A stretch of 64,000 nucleotides of DNA. It comes from CAWJAP01 sp963834365. Its GTDB lineage: Bacteria > Acidobacteriota > Vicinamibacteria > Vicinamibacterales > Vicinamibacteraceae. The DNA is taken from the NCBI GenBank assembly GCA_963834365.1, contig CAWIBS010000043.1, positions 1 through 64,000 on the forward strand. Direction: 5' to 3'. The translations under genes and the position numbers were made by a program. Within the stretch, counting starts at the first letter, position 1, and every line of letters starts with the position of its first letter. The notes under the pieces were generated by a model, which saw only the letters and a list, made by a program, of their open reading frames with translations, was not told the origin of the DNA and ran no database searches. Positions 1 through 7,832 of the stretch are shown here, piece after piece.

Positions 1-3
1 AGT

Positions 4-21
4 GTCCGGCTTCAGCCGGAC
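4..21. repeat. 18-bp REP-like palindrome (GTCCGG...CCGGAC)
   Basis: GTCCGGCTTCAGCCGGAC is a near-perfect palindrome with a TTCA centre. Further copies lie at 12011-12028, 12058-12075, 36542-36559 and 62882-62899, with a loop variant at 62845-62864. All are intergenic or just behind a stop codon. This copy is 12 bases past the stop of the acyltransferase gene and could act as its transcription end; that role is inferred from position. Confidence 0.85.
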
Positions 22-33
22 CCGGGCCAGTGC

Positions 34-1009
34 TCAGGCGTGAACGTCCCGCAGCAGCTGCCGCGCTGCATCCAGTTCCGGTGCGTCGTCGCCGTACGCG
101 CCGCGGTACTCCGGCGGGAGCAGCTCCGCGATCGCCAGGCCGACGCCGTCCACCATCAGGCGCCGGTCCCGGCGCGCGCGATCGCCCAGGCGCGCGGCCT
201 CGATCGGACGGCCGACCCGCGCCAGGGCGCGCACGGGATGCAGCGCGTCCTCGCCGATCGGGAACAGCGCCTCGGTTCCGGTGATGCCGACCGGCAGGAT
301 GAGCGTGCCTGCGGTGTCGAGATAACGCACGACACCCGGGAGCAAGGGCTGGAGCCCGCTCGTCCGGCTGCGCGTGCCTTCGGCGAACACGAGCAACGCC
401 TCACCGAGCCGGAGCCGCTCGCGGGCGATCTCGATCGACAGATGCGCGGCGCGGGCCACCTCGCGCGGATTCATCACCGCGTCCTCGGTGGAGACCCCGC
501 TGCTCTGCGGAGTCTTGATCGTCCCGAAGCAGAGGCTCGAGAAGCGCCGCTTGAGGCTCGAGTACACCTTCGGCCCGGCGATCACCGTCAGGCGATCGGC
601 GAGAGCATGCGCGCCCGCGCGCCGAAGGAGCACCTCCAGCAGATTGGCGTCTGCGTACGACAGGTGGTTGGCGAAGATGACGACCGGGGCCCCGGCAACC
701 GCGGCGACGTGCTCGACGCCGTCGAGTGCCGAGTCGGGCGCGAGCAGGCGATCCGCGAGCATCGTATGGATGCGTCGCGCCAGCGGATCCGGGGGGTAGT
801 AGCGCCACTCGTCGCCGGCGGTGCCGAGCCGCTGGCACAGCGCGGCCATCGCGTCGGGGCCCGCCGCTGTCGAGCTCCGTGGCCAGGGACGCGCGGATCG
901 CGTCCAGCATGTCCGCGTCCTGGCCGGCCAGGAACATGGTGATGGCGGCGATCAAGGGACCCCGCCCGGCGGGCTCGGACGGTGTCAACGCGAGAGGTTC
1001 GTCAGACAT
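34..1009 (-). CDS. PlsC-family phospholipid acyltransferase (one frameshift)
   Basis: Probable 1-acyl-glycerol-3-phosphate acyltransferase-type enzyme of membrane phospholipid synthesis. The main frame carries the HX4D catalytic motif as NHLSYAD, a GPKVYSS segment, the phosphate-binding motif EGTRSR and a later PVGITGTE motif, in the usual PlsC order. The N-terminal 50 or so residues, starting MSDEPLALTP at 1009, are in a different frame. One extra G in the GGGG run at 856-859 explains the shift, since removing it joins ELDSGGP to DAMAALCQ. The ATG at 849 would discard conserved upstream coding, so 1009 is preferred. No clear Shine-Dalgarno is visible. The gene stands alone; upstream of it lies a palindromic repeat element. 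Confidence 0.78.
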
Positions 1010-1043
1010 GAGTGGTCGGGCCGGTAGGAATTCCCTAATCCCA

Positions 1044-1156
1044 GAGTTCACGTGTGTTGAAAATGTGGCGCAGGCCTTTAGGCCTGCCTGGCCCGCGTTG
1101 GCCGGGCTGAAGCCCGGCGCCACCTTGGCGGGCCCGTTGTCAACACAAGTGAACTC
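1044..1156. repeat. 113-bp palindromic element with terminal inverted repeats
   Basis: The ends, GAGTTCACGTGTGTTGAAA at 1044-1062 and GAGTTCACTTGTGTTGACA read on the other strand from 1156, match at 17 of 19 positions. Inside are two nested hairpins (GCAGGCCTTTAGGCCTGC and GGGCTGAAGCCC arms). The same core recurs inverted at 2984-3071 and shortened at 62760-62830, in both cases without the full terminal repeats. No ORF of its own, so a MITE-like, non-autonomous element is a reasonable reading. It supplies the last codons of the DUF6265 gene downstream of it on the minus strand. Confidence 0.75.
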
Positions 1157-1728
1157 CGCGCTAAAGCAAGCCGCAGCCCACGAGATGGCCGCCGGTCTAC
1201 GGCGCGATCCGCGAGGTACTTGAACTCGGTCGCGACCGTCTTGCCGTCCCGTGTCCGCTCGACGGTGATGTTCAGCGTGTTCGCGTCAGGGCTGCGAAAC
1301 GTCACCCGTGTCGGGCTCGCCGGATCGACGCCCTGGAACACGGCCGCGCGCCCCTCGAGACTGATCAACTCGTGATCAATCGATTGATCCTTCGCCTCAC
1401 GCCCCGCCAGGCCGGCTCCTGGAGCGAAATGCTTGATGCGCAGGACCACGCCGGTGCCCTCCTGCTCGATCGCCAGCAGCTCGTAGAGCGTGACCTTGTC
1501 CTGCTGCACGCTGCGATACATCGCGACGATCGAGCCGGCGAGCGGCTTGCTCCAATGCTGTTCGATGATGCGGTCGCCGAGGGTGCCGCTCCAGGCGCCG
1601 GCAATCCACGCCAGCTGCTCGACGCTGGCCGCGGCCCGTGCGGGCGAGGCCGGCGCCGTCTGCCCGTGCCCGGCGGTCGCACTCATGAGGACGATGACGC
1701 CGGAGACGAAGGCGCGAGCTGCAGTCAT
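1078..1728 (-). CDS. Secreted DUF6265-family protein with repeat-derived C-terminus
   Basis: 216 codons with an N-terminal signal peptide (hydrophobic residues 5-20, then GHGQTAPA). The body has the DUF6265 hallmarks: VEQLAWIAGAWSG near residues 36-48, a Trp-rich beta-barrel start, and ELISLEGRAAVF with VTFRSPDAN later. A second family member is at 41046-41534. Function of the family is unknown; lipocalin-like ligand binding is often guessed. After about residue 170 (EFKYLAD) the protein becomes Arg-rich and its last 21 or so residues are read from the palindromic element at 1044-1156, so the natural C-terminus was probably altered by the element or by a frame error. Confidence 0.72.
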   Translation of the reverse strand: MTAARAFVSGVIVLMSATAGHGQTAPASPARAAASVEQLAWIAGAWSGTLGDRIIEQHWSKPLAGSIVAMYRSVQQDKVTLYELLAIEQEGTGVVLRIKHFAPGAGLAGREAKDQSIDHELISLEGRAAVFQGVDPASPTRVTFRSPDANTLNITVERTRDGKTVATEFKYLADRAVDRRPSRGLRLALARSSLVLTTGPPRWRRASARPTRARQA

Positions 1729-1778
1729 AAGCCGGGCATCGTATCAGGTTCGTCCACTGGCGGGGCCTCTCGCATAGA

Positions 1779-2504
1779 ATGGCGGCCCCTGGCCCCGTGA
1801 GCCGTGAGCGCCAAGCCTTGAGCCTGATAAAAGCCGAGCTCCACGCACACACCGCAGACGACCCGATGGACCGGATCCCGTACGGTCCAGAGGCGCTCAT
1901 CGCGCGTGCCGCGGAGCACGGATATGGGGCTCTCGCGATCACCCTGCACGACCACGTGTACGATCCGGCGCCGCTGTCGGCCTTCGCCCGGGAGCGTGGC
2001 GTCGTCCTCATCCCCGGCCTCGAGCGAACCATCGAGGGCCGCCATGTCCTGCTGCTGAATTTTCCGCCGGAGGCCATCGCGGTGCGGAGCCTCGACGACG
2101 TCGTGCGCCTGAAGGCCGCGACCGGCGGGCTGGTCATCGCGCCGCATCCGTTCTATCCCATCCCCTCGTCCCTCGGGGCAGAGCGCCTCGAGGCCTACCG
2201 GGATCTCTGGGATGCGATCGAGGTGAGTGCGCTGTACGTGCGCGGGTTCGATTTCTCGACGCCGGCGATTCGATGGGCCCGGAGCCACGGCAAGCCGCTG
2301 GTCGGTAATGGCGACATCCATCATCTCGAACAGCTGAACCACACCTGGAGCGAGATTGACGCGCGGCCGGAGGTCCACGCGATCTGTGAGGCGATCCGCG
2401 CCGGACACGTGCGCGTGCGCACGGCGCCGCTCGGCCATGTGCAGGCCGCACGGATCTTCGCGAAGATGTTCGTCGGCGGCATCCGCGGCCGCCTGGGGTG
2501 GTGA
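1779..2504 (+). CDS. PHP-domain metal-dependent phosphoesterase
   Basis: 241 codons. The N-terminal motif HAHT (about residues 22-25), HDH (about 57-59), the Glu of PGLERT and the histidines of IAPHPFYP, GNGDIHHLEQ follow the polymerase-and-histidinol-phosphatase fold, whose conserved His/Asp/Glu bind the catalytic metals. Stand-alone PHP proteins of this size hydrolyse small phosphoesters; the substrate cannot be told from sequence. An alternative GTG start is at 1798. It ends four bases before the DinB-like gene, suggesting one transcript. Confidence 0.8.
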   Translation: MAAPGPVSRERQALSLIKAELHAHTADDPMDRIPYGPEALIARAAEHGYGALAITLHDHVYDPAPLSAFARERGVVLIPGLERTIEGRHVLLLNFPPEAIAVRSLDDVVRLKAATGGLVIAPHPFYPIPSSLGAERLEAYRDLWDAIEVSALYVRGFDFSTPAIRWARSHGKPLVGNGDIHHLEQLNHTWSEIDARPEVHAICEAIRAGHVRVRTAPLGHVQAARIFAKMFVGGIRGRLGW

Positions 2505-2508
2505 AGAC

Positions 2509-2985
2509 ATGACCGCCATCGACATGCTCGTGACGCTGCTCGACGAAGCCTTCGATCGCCGCAGCTGGCACGGCACCAACCTGCGCGGGTCGATCCGCCG
2601 GGTGACCCCGGCGCAGGTAGTCTTCCGTCCAGGTCCCGGGCGGCACTCCGTGTGGGAGCTGGTCGTGCACGCGGCTTACTGGAAGTACGCGGTCAGACGA
2701 CGGCTGGGCACCGAAGCTCGGGGAAGCTTCGCCTTGCCGGGCAGCGACTGGTTCGAGCGCCCTGACAAGTTCGACGAGAAGGCATGGAAGGCGGACTGCG
2801 TCCTCCTCACGGGCGAGCATCGACGGTTGTGCGAGGCCGTGGCCGGGCTGAGCGCTCGTGATCTCGCACGGGCGGCGGCTGGCGGCACGTCCACCATCGG
2901 GTGGCTCGTGCGCGGCGCGGCCGCGCACGACCTGTATCACGCCGGGCAGATCCAGCTGCTGAAGAAGCTCGCCCGCTTGTCCTGA
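2509..2985 (+). CDS. DinB/DfrB-type four-helix metal-binding protein
   Basis: 158 codons from ATG 2509, chosen because it follows the PHP gene by four bases; a longer reading to 2356 only overlaps that gene in another frame. Helical protein with the DinB-superfamily pattern: an early LLDEAF segment, a central WELVVHAAYWKYAVRRRL helix and a C-terminal AAAHDLYHAGQIQLLKKL helix, whose His residues would form the metal site. Related proteins act as thiol-dependent S-transferases in some bacteria, but the reaction here is unknown. Transcribed with the PHP gene. Confidence 0.75.
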   Translation: MTAIDMLVTLLDEAFDRRSWHGTNLRGSIRRVTPAQVVFRPGPGRHSVWELVVHAAYWKYAVRRRLGTEARGSFALPGSDWFERPDKFDEKAWKADCVLLTGEHRRLCEAVAGLSARDLARAAAGGTSTIGWLVRGAAAHDLYHAGQIQLLKKLARLS

Positions 2986-3071
2986 CGGGCCCGCCAAGGT
3001 GGCGCCGGGCTTCAGCCCGGCCAGCGCGGGCCCGGGCAGGCCTGAAGGCCTGCGCCACAGCACCAACACAA
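2984..3071. repeat. Second copy of the palindromic element core (inverted)
   Basis: Inverted relative to 1044-1156 and nearly identical through the two hairpins (GGGCTTCAGCCC and GCAGGCCTGAAGGCCTGC). It begins at the stop codon of the DinB gene and fills the space before the convergent mltB gene. The terminal inverted repeats are degraded; only a CAACACA trace remains on the right. May serve as a bidirectional terminator. Confidence 0.75.
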
Positions 3072-3092
3072 CGGAGCGCCAGCTCTATGGCC

Positions 3093-4208
3093 CTACTCGG
3101 AGCGGGCGCGCTTTCCGGGCGAGGTTGCACGCTGGCGCTTTGGGGGCGCCGGCCAGGGGGCGGGGCGGCCTTCGAGCCGATCGCCGAGGATGCCGACGCT
3201 GAGCGCATAGGTGTGCGCACAGTTGTAGGCGAGCAGCGCTTCGTAGTTGCGGTAGACCAGGTACGTCTGATCGTCGACGCTGAGCAGCGACGCGTCGAGC
3301 TTCGCGCGCGGCAGTCTGGCGCCCGTCATGGTCCGGACGCCGAATGCCGACCATTTGTCGAGCGGCAGCGGCGTGGTCAGCGCGCGGACGGCGCGGCAGC
3401 CGGTCGTTCGCAGCGGCGCCGCGTTGCCGATCTTCGCACGAACCGCATCGCTCACCTGAACGCGACGTCCCCAGGCCTCGTTCGCCGTCCAGCCGTTGGC
3501 TTTGAGATAGAAGCCGACGGATGCGAACACGTCGGGCAGCGACGTCCAGATGTCGCGTCGGCCGTCGCCGTCGAAGTCCTGCGCGTACTTCAGATAGCTC
3601 GACGGCAGGAACTGCGGCTGTCCCATGGCCCCGGCCCACGACCCCTTGAGCCGTTCGAGCTCGATGTCGCCGCGGTCGAGAATGCGCAGAGCGTCGAAGA
3701 GCTCGTTGCGGAAGAGCGTCGCACGGCGCCCATCGTACGCGAGCGTCGCGAGCACCGGCACCGTCGGCCGGACGCCCGCAAAGCGTCCGAAGTTCGATTC
3801 CAGGGCCCAGACCGCGAGGACGATTCCGGCCGGTACCTGGTGTGCCTGCTCGACGCGGGCCAGCAGGCGGCGATGTTCTTTCATTCGTACCTGCGCCGCT
3901 CGCCACAGGGCCGACGTCAGGCGGCGCTCGAGGTACTGCGGCAGCGTGAGCGTGAATTCCGTCTGTGCGCGGTCACGTTCGAGCACCGTCGCCTGGGGCT
4001 CGACCTGCGCCAGCGCGCGTTCGATCGTCTCGGACTTGATCCCGGCGCCGAGGGCCTCCTGCTTGAGTGTCTGGAGCCAGAGATCGAAGCTCTCGCGTGG
4101 AGGCGCGGTTCCGTCCGTCGCCTGCGCGTGAACGAGGCACAGCGACGCCGACACGGCCAGGACCAACAGACAGGCCGCCAGGCAACAGGAACGGGGCGAA
4201 TCTTTCAC
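3093..4208 (-). CDS. mltB: Lytic murein transglycosylase, MltB type
   Basis: 371 codons. A signal peptide occupies about residues 8-28. The SLT_2 fold follows: FDLWLQTLKQEA near the start, catalytic Glu in VWALESNFGRF, then GSWAGAMGQPQFLPSSY and DGDGRRDIW, all diagnostic of MltB-type enzymes that cleave peptidoglycan between MurNAc and GlcNAc to give 1,6-anhydro ends. NYEALLAYNCAHTYALSVG closes the catalytic domain. A basic tail (about 25 residues) follows. Periplasmic, possibly outer-membrane attached, though a clean lipobox is not obvious. Convergent with the DinB gene. Confidence 0.9.
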   Translation of the reverse strand: MKDSPRSCCLAACLLVLAVSASLCLVHAQATDGTAPPRESFDLWLQTLKQEALGAGIKSETIERALAQVEPQATVLERDRAQTEFTLTLPQYLERRLTSALWRAAQVRMKEHRRLLARVEQAHQVPAGIVLAVWALESNFGRFAGVRPTVPVLATLAYDGRRATLFRNELFDALRILDRGDIELERLKGSWAGAMGQPQFLPSSYLKYAQDFDGDGRRDIWTSLPDVFASVGFYLKANGWTANEAWGRRVQVSDAVRAKIGNAAPLRTTGCRAVRALTTPLPLDKWSAFGVRTMTGARLPRAKLDASLLSVDDQTYLVYRNYEALLAYNCAHTYALSVGILGDRLEGRPAPWPAPPKRQRATSPGKRARSE

Positions 4209-4251
4209 AGCGAGACCGTCGCGGTCAGCAGTCTCATCCCCCGGGTCGAAC

Positions 4252-4914
4252 TCATCGACTCACCGATGCGGCGGCCACACCGGCCGGGCAGGAGACGCCC
4301 GTGCCGCCGAGGCCGCAATACCCGCCGGGATTCTTCGAGAGGTACTGCTGATGGTACGCCTCGGCGTAGTAGAACGGCGGCGCCGGCGCGATTTCGGTCG
4401 TGATCGAGCCGTGTCCGGCGGCGAGCAGCGCCTGCTGATAGGCGTCGCGCGACGCTTCTGCCGCACGCCGCTGGTCGTCGCCATAGGTGTAGATCGCCGA
4501 CCGATACTGCGTCCCGACGTCGTTGCCCTGGCGCATGCCCTGGGTCGGGTCGTGGCTTTCCCAGAACACCTTGAGCAGCGCCTCGTAGGTGACACGGGTC
4601 GGGTCGTAGACGACGAGGACGACTTCGGTGTGTCCGGTCTGACCCGAGCAGACCTCCTCGTAGGTCGGGTTCGGCGTGAAGCCACCGGCATAGCCGACCG
4701 CGGTCGTGATCACGCCGGGGATCTGCCAGAACTTGCGCTCCGCACCCCAGAAGCACCCCAGCGCAAAGACGGCCTGCTGAGAGCCCGGTGGGAAAGGGCC
4801 TTCGAGGGCGTTGCCATTGACGTGATGGCTGGCCGGGACGCGCATCCGGGCGTCGCGGCCCGGCAGGGCCCGCTCGGGCGTGGGCAGCTTGAGCTTGCGG
4901 CTGTCGATCCACAT
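4252..4914 (-). CDS. msrA: Peptide-methionine (S)-S-oxide reductase
   Basis: 220 codons. Reduces methionine S-sulfoxide in proteins and free form. The catalytic Cys is in FALGCFWGAERKF (about residues 52-64), followed by VGYAGG, GHTEVV and the DPTQGMRQGNDVGTQYRS block typical of MsrA. Resolving cysteines are available at the C-terminus (GGYCGLGGTGVSCP). No N-terminal export signal is evident, so it is probably cytoplasmic. Lies 43 bases upstream of mltB on the same strand and could share its transcript. Confidence 0.95.
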   Translation of the reverse strand: MWIDSRKLKLPTPERALPGRDARMRVPASHHVNGNALEGPFPPGSQQAVFALGCFWGAERKFWQIPGVITTAVGYAGGFTPNPTYEEVCSGQTGHTEVVLVVYDPTRVTYEALLKVFWESHDPTQGMRQGNDVGTQYRSAIYTYGDDQRRAAEASRDAYQQALLAAGHGSITTEIAPAPPFYYAEAYHQQYLSKNPGGYCGLGGTGVSCPAGVAAASVSR

Positions 4915-4947
4915 AGGCCGATCAGTGTACCTCCGAAGGCATTCGCC

Positions 4948-6297
4948 TCAGGACTCGCCGCCGGCAGGCGACTCCGGGGTGCGCGCCAGCAATCGCAGGA
5001 ACCAGACGAAGGCCGCGATGTTCACGACCGAGTTCACGACGCTCAGATCGACACCGGTGATGCCGCGCGGCACCGCCCAGCCAATGCCCCGGCCCAGCCC
5101 GTAGAACATGTTCATGCCGAGAGCCGCGACGATCGACACGACGACGAAGAGTCCGCGGAAGCGGGGATGCTGGGCGCCGGCGACGGCGAGCAGCGGCACG
5201 GCGAGCAGGATGTGGTTCTCGTGGACCGCCACACCGAGCGTGAAGTAGGCGTGAACGGTCAAGGCGGCGAGCGCCGCATGGTGGCCGAGGTCGCGCGTGT
5301 GACGCAGCCGCCAGAATCCCCACGCGATCGTCGTGATGACGGCGGCCGTCGCCGCCGGTCGCGGGTTGGGCCACCCACTCTCGAGGAAGGTCGAGAGCGC
5401 CATCACCCCCTTGACCCGCAGGAGCAGCGCACCGACGACTCCGTGATCCGGGACGAGGTTGCGGACGCGCTCGAGCCAGTTGGCAATCCACCACACGTTG
5501 GCCGCCTGCGCGGAGAGCAGATCGCGGCGCACGAACGACCAGAACGCATTGAGCGCGTTCGGCAGCGCCCCGACCAGGATGAAGGGCAGGAAGACGGCGA
5601 GCGCGGTGAGGCTCGCCGCCGCGACAGCGCGGCCGATCGCGCGCCTGCCGCCCAGTCGTCCGCAGGCGAACAGCACGGCGGGGACCATCAGGGCACCCTG
5701 GGGCTTGGTGAGCGCCGCGGCCGCGAGCGCACAGCCGGCGAGCGCCGGTTTGCCCTCGTGCGCGAGGAACAGTGAGAGCAGCGCTGGCAGCAAAAGCAGC
5801 GGATCGAGGTAGCCGAGGATCTCGCCGTTCAGCAGAATCGCGGGATTCAGCCAGTAGGCGAGCGTCGTCGCACGGGCCAGGTCGACGCGGCCCGTCGTCC
5901 GCTGCACGGCGCCGTACAGGAGTCCGGCCAGCAGCGCGCCGGCGATCAGGCCGGGCAGCTTGATCGCGGCCAGCAGCCGCCAGTCGTCGGGGTAGGCCGG
6001 GAACAGGCCGCGGTAGAAGATGCCGACGAGCCCCATCTCATAGAGCGCGATCGGCGGATAGTCCACCGTCGTGTATTGCTTGCCGTAATGCAGGACGGCC
6101 CTGGCCGGCGGGTCGCCGCCGATGCCGTACACCGACGTCACGTCCCTCGACGCATTGAAGGACCAGATCTTCCAGACACCCACGTCCTGGGTCCCGGGCA
6201 GTGGCAATGCCGCGACGCGGATCGCGGCGCCGGCCGCCAGCGCAATGGTGAACAGGGCCGGCGAGAGAAAGGCGAGTCGGGTCGGGCGCTGCACCAC
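4948..6297 (-). CDS. Polytopic membrane glycosyltransferase (GT-C/ALG6-ALG8-like)
   Basis: About 449 codons from GTG 6297 (GTG 6294 is equally possible). At least nine hydrophobic segments, an N-terminal loop with LPGTQDVGVWKIWSFNA and an YTTVDYPPIALY motif, both typical of GT-C enzymes that use polyprenyl-phosphate sugars; the Asp of TQDVG is the likely acidic catalytic position. LLNGEILGYLDPLL, LTKPQGAL and VHENHILLAVPL also match the ALG6/8-like and GT87-like families. Sugar and acceptor are not known. Longer upstream reading overlaps the divergent DUF1572 gene and is not credible. Only 27 bases separate the two starts. Confidence 0.75.
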   Translation of the reverse strand: MVQRPTRLAFLSPALFTIALAAGAAIRVAALPLPGTQDVGVWKIWSFNASRDVTSVYGIGGDPPARAVLHYGKQYTTVDYPPIALYEMGLVGIFYRGLFPAYPDDWRLLAAIKLPGLIAGALLAGLLYGAVQRTTGRVDLARATTLAYWLNPAILLNGEILGYLDPLLLLPALLSLFLAHEGKPALAGCALAAAALTKPQGALMVPAVLFACGRLGGRRAIGRAVAAASLTALAVFLPFILVGALPNALNAFWSFVRRDLLSAQAANVWWIANWLERVRNLVPDHGVVGALLLRVKGVMALSTFLESGWPNPRPAATAAVITTIAWGFWRLRHTRDLGHHAALAALTVHAYFTLGVAVHENHILLAVPLLAVAGAQHPRFRGLFVVVSIVAALGMNMFYGLGRGIGWAVPRGITGVDLSVVNSVVNIAAFVWFLRLLARTPESPAGGES

Positions 6298-6324
6298 GGC
6301 GAGACAGGGTACTATTCCTGAGCC

Positions 6325-6930
6325 ATGTCCGACGACTCTCTCGCGCTGACTCTGGATGAAGTGCGCCTCGAGTATCGCAAGCTGAAGGATCACGCCGACC
6401 AGTCGCTGGCGCAGGTCGACGACACCGGATTCTTCGCGGTGCTGGATCCCGAGGCCAACAGCCTGGCCGCCATCGTCAAGCACGTGGGGGGCAACCTCCG
6501 ATCGCGGTGGACCGATTTCTTCACCAGTGACGGTGAGAAGCCGGATCGCCACCGCGACAACGAGTTCGTCATCGCCCCGGGCGAGACACGCGAGGCGATT
6601 CACGCGGTGTGGGAGCTGGGGTGGACGCGCCTGTTCGCAAGCCTCGACGGGATGACGCCGGCCGATCTCGCGCGCTCCGTGCTCATCAGGTCCGAGCCGC
6701 ACACCGTGCCCCGGGCGCTGCTGCGCTCCCTCACGCACACGGCCGGCCACGTCGGGCAGATCGTGCTGCTCGCAAAACACGTCCAGGGTGCCGCCTGGAA
6801 GACGCTGAGCATTCCCCGGGGGGAATCGGAGCAGTTCAACGCCCGCCTGCGCGAGAAGGCAACGGAGAGGAGGGAGGGAACGGTTTTAACACAGAGCAAC
6901 GGAGTAACAGAGGCGAACGGAGAAATCTAA
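6325..6930 (+). CDS. DUF1572 (DinB-superfamily) protein with repeat-derived tail
   Basis: 201 codons. ANSLAAIVKHVGGNLRSRW, a WELGWTRLFASL helix and LLRSLTHTAGHVGQIVLLAKH carry the three-His metal-binding pattern of DUF1572 proteins, a bacillithiol-transferase-like branch of the DinB fold. Function is unknown. The family ends near EQFNARLREK; the last 23 or so residues are encoded by the left arm of the inverted repeat at 6874-7027 and look unrelated to the family. A TACTAT -10-like box lies 10 bases before the ATG, suggesting a short 5' leader and a divergent promoter shared with the glycosyltransferase. Confidence 0.78.
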   Translation: MSDDSLALTLDEVRLEYRKLKDHADQSLAQVDDTGFFAVLDPEANSLAAIVKHVGGNLRSRWTDFFTSDGEKPDRHRDNEFVIAPGETREAIHAVWELGWTRLFASLDGMTPADLARSVLIRSEPHTVPRALLRSLTHTAGHVGQIVLLAKHVQGAAWKTLSIPRGESEQFNARLREKATERREGTVLTQSNGVTEANGEI

Positions 6931-7027
6931 ATTCAGAAAACCAAGATCTTTACCAATAGAAGTAGAAAACAGGCTTTTCTCTGTTCGTCTCCGTTTCTCC
7001 GTTCCTCTGTGTTAAAACCGTTCCCTC
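6874..7027. repeat. 154-bp inverted repeat with 23-bp perfect arms
   Basis: The arms at 6874-6896 and 7005-7027 are exact reverse complements (23 of 23), each containing GGTTTTAACACAGAG. Inner flanks (AACGGAG... and CTCCGTT...) extend the pairing imperfectly. The centre, about 6930-6980, is AT-rich, unlike the rest of the window. The element lies at the 3' end of the DUF1572 gene and 20 bases beyond the stop of the convergent LytTR gene, so it might end both transcripts or be a decayed mobile repeat. Confidence 0.85.
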
Positions 7028-7046
7028 CGTCCCCTCCGTTCCCTCG

Positions 7047-7832
7047 TTACAGTTTCAGCACCTGATCGCGCAGCACTTTCGACTGCTGACGGCTCGCCCG
7101 GATCTCCTGCTGGTTGACGAGCGTCACGAGGTAGGTGCCGCCGGGCATCGGGCTGACCTTGGCGATGGCGTCCAGGTTGACGATGGCGCCGCGCTCGAGG
7201 CGGACGAACCGCGCCGGGTCCAGGCGCGCTTCGAGGTCCTTCAGGCGGAACGTGATGGTGAATCGTTCGCCGCGCAGCGTCGTGAGATGGAGCACGTCCG
7301 CCTCGGCGACGATCGCCGCCACCTGCGTCGCCGGCAGCAGGAGGATGTCGTCGCGACGACGGACGGGGATCCGGGTGAGCAGTGGCAGCGGCTGTGACGA
7401 CTGGTACTGCCGGGCGGCCGCAGTGAGGCGCTCCGACTCGGACTCGCCGCGTGCCCGCCGATCGAGACGCGCCCGCGCGCGCTCGAGCGTCTGGTGCAGA
7501 CGTCCGGCGTCAACCGGCTTGAGCACGTAGTCCACCGCATTGACCTCGAACGCCTTGATGGCGAACTCGTCGTAGGCCGTGACGAACGCGACGAGCGGCA
7601 GCTTGTCCGGCTGGAGCAGGCGAACCACGCCGAGCCCGTCGATCTCGGGCATCTGGAGATCGAGGAGCGCCAGGTCGGGGCGTTCGCGCTCGATGACGGC
7701 GATGGCCTCGGTGCCGTTGCGCGCCTCTCCGGCCACAACCACGCCCTCGCACGACGACAGCAGCCCCGCCAGCGCCAGCCGTGCCGGGCGCTCATCGTCG
7801 GCAATCACGACCCGGAGCGGTGCGGCCGTCAT
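7047..7832 (-). CDS. LytTR-family response regulator
   Basis: 261 codons. Receiver domain at residues 6-120: acidic pair in VVIADDERPA, phosphoacceptor Asp in LALLDLQMPEIDG, Thr in FVTAYDE, Lys in DYVLKPVD. Residues 160-261 form a LytTR DNA-binding domain (RRRDDILLLPATQVAAI, LKDLEARLDPARFVRLERG, NLDAIAKV). Such regulators bind imperfect direct repeats upstream of targets. ATG 7832 overlaps the kinase stop codon (ATGA), so the pair is translationally coupled. Confidence 0.92.
   Translation of the reverse strand: MTAAPLRVVIADDERPARLALAGLLSSCEGVVVAGEARNGTEAIAVIERERPDLALLDLQMPEIDGLGVVRLLQPDKLPLVAFVTAYDEFAIKAFEVNAVDYVLKPVDAGRLHQTLERARARLDRRARGESESERLTAAARQYQSSQPLPLLTRIPVRRRDDILLLPATQVAAIVAEADVLHLTTLRGERFTITFRLKDLEARLDPARFVRLERGAIVNLDAIAKVSPMPGGTYLVTLVNQQEIRASRQQSKVLRDQVLKL

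Noticed and set aside
2901..4403. Long plus-strand ORF antisense to mltB
   Set aside because: High-GC shadow frame: Arg-rich, no motifs, and mltB on the other strand is clear. The same applies to long antisense frames at 4351-5775, 8682-10004, 20072-21376, 31694-32968, 34981-36507, 45252-46370, 59708-61048 and 61329-63062.
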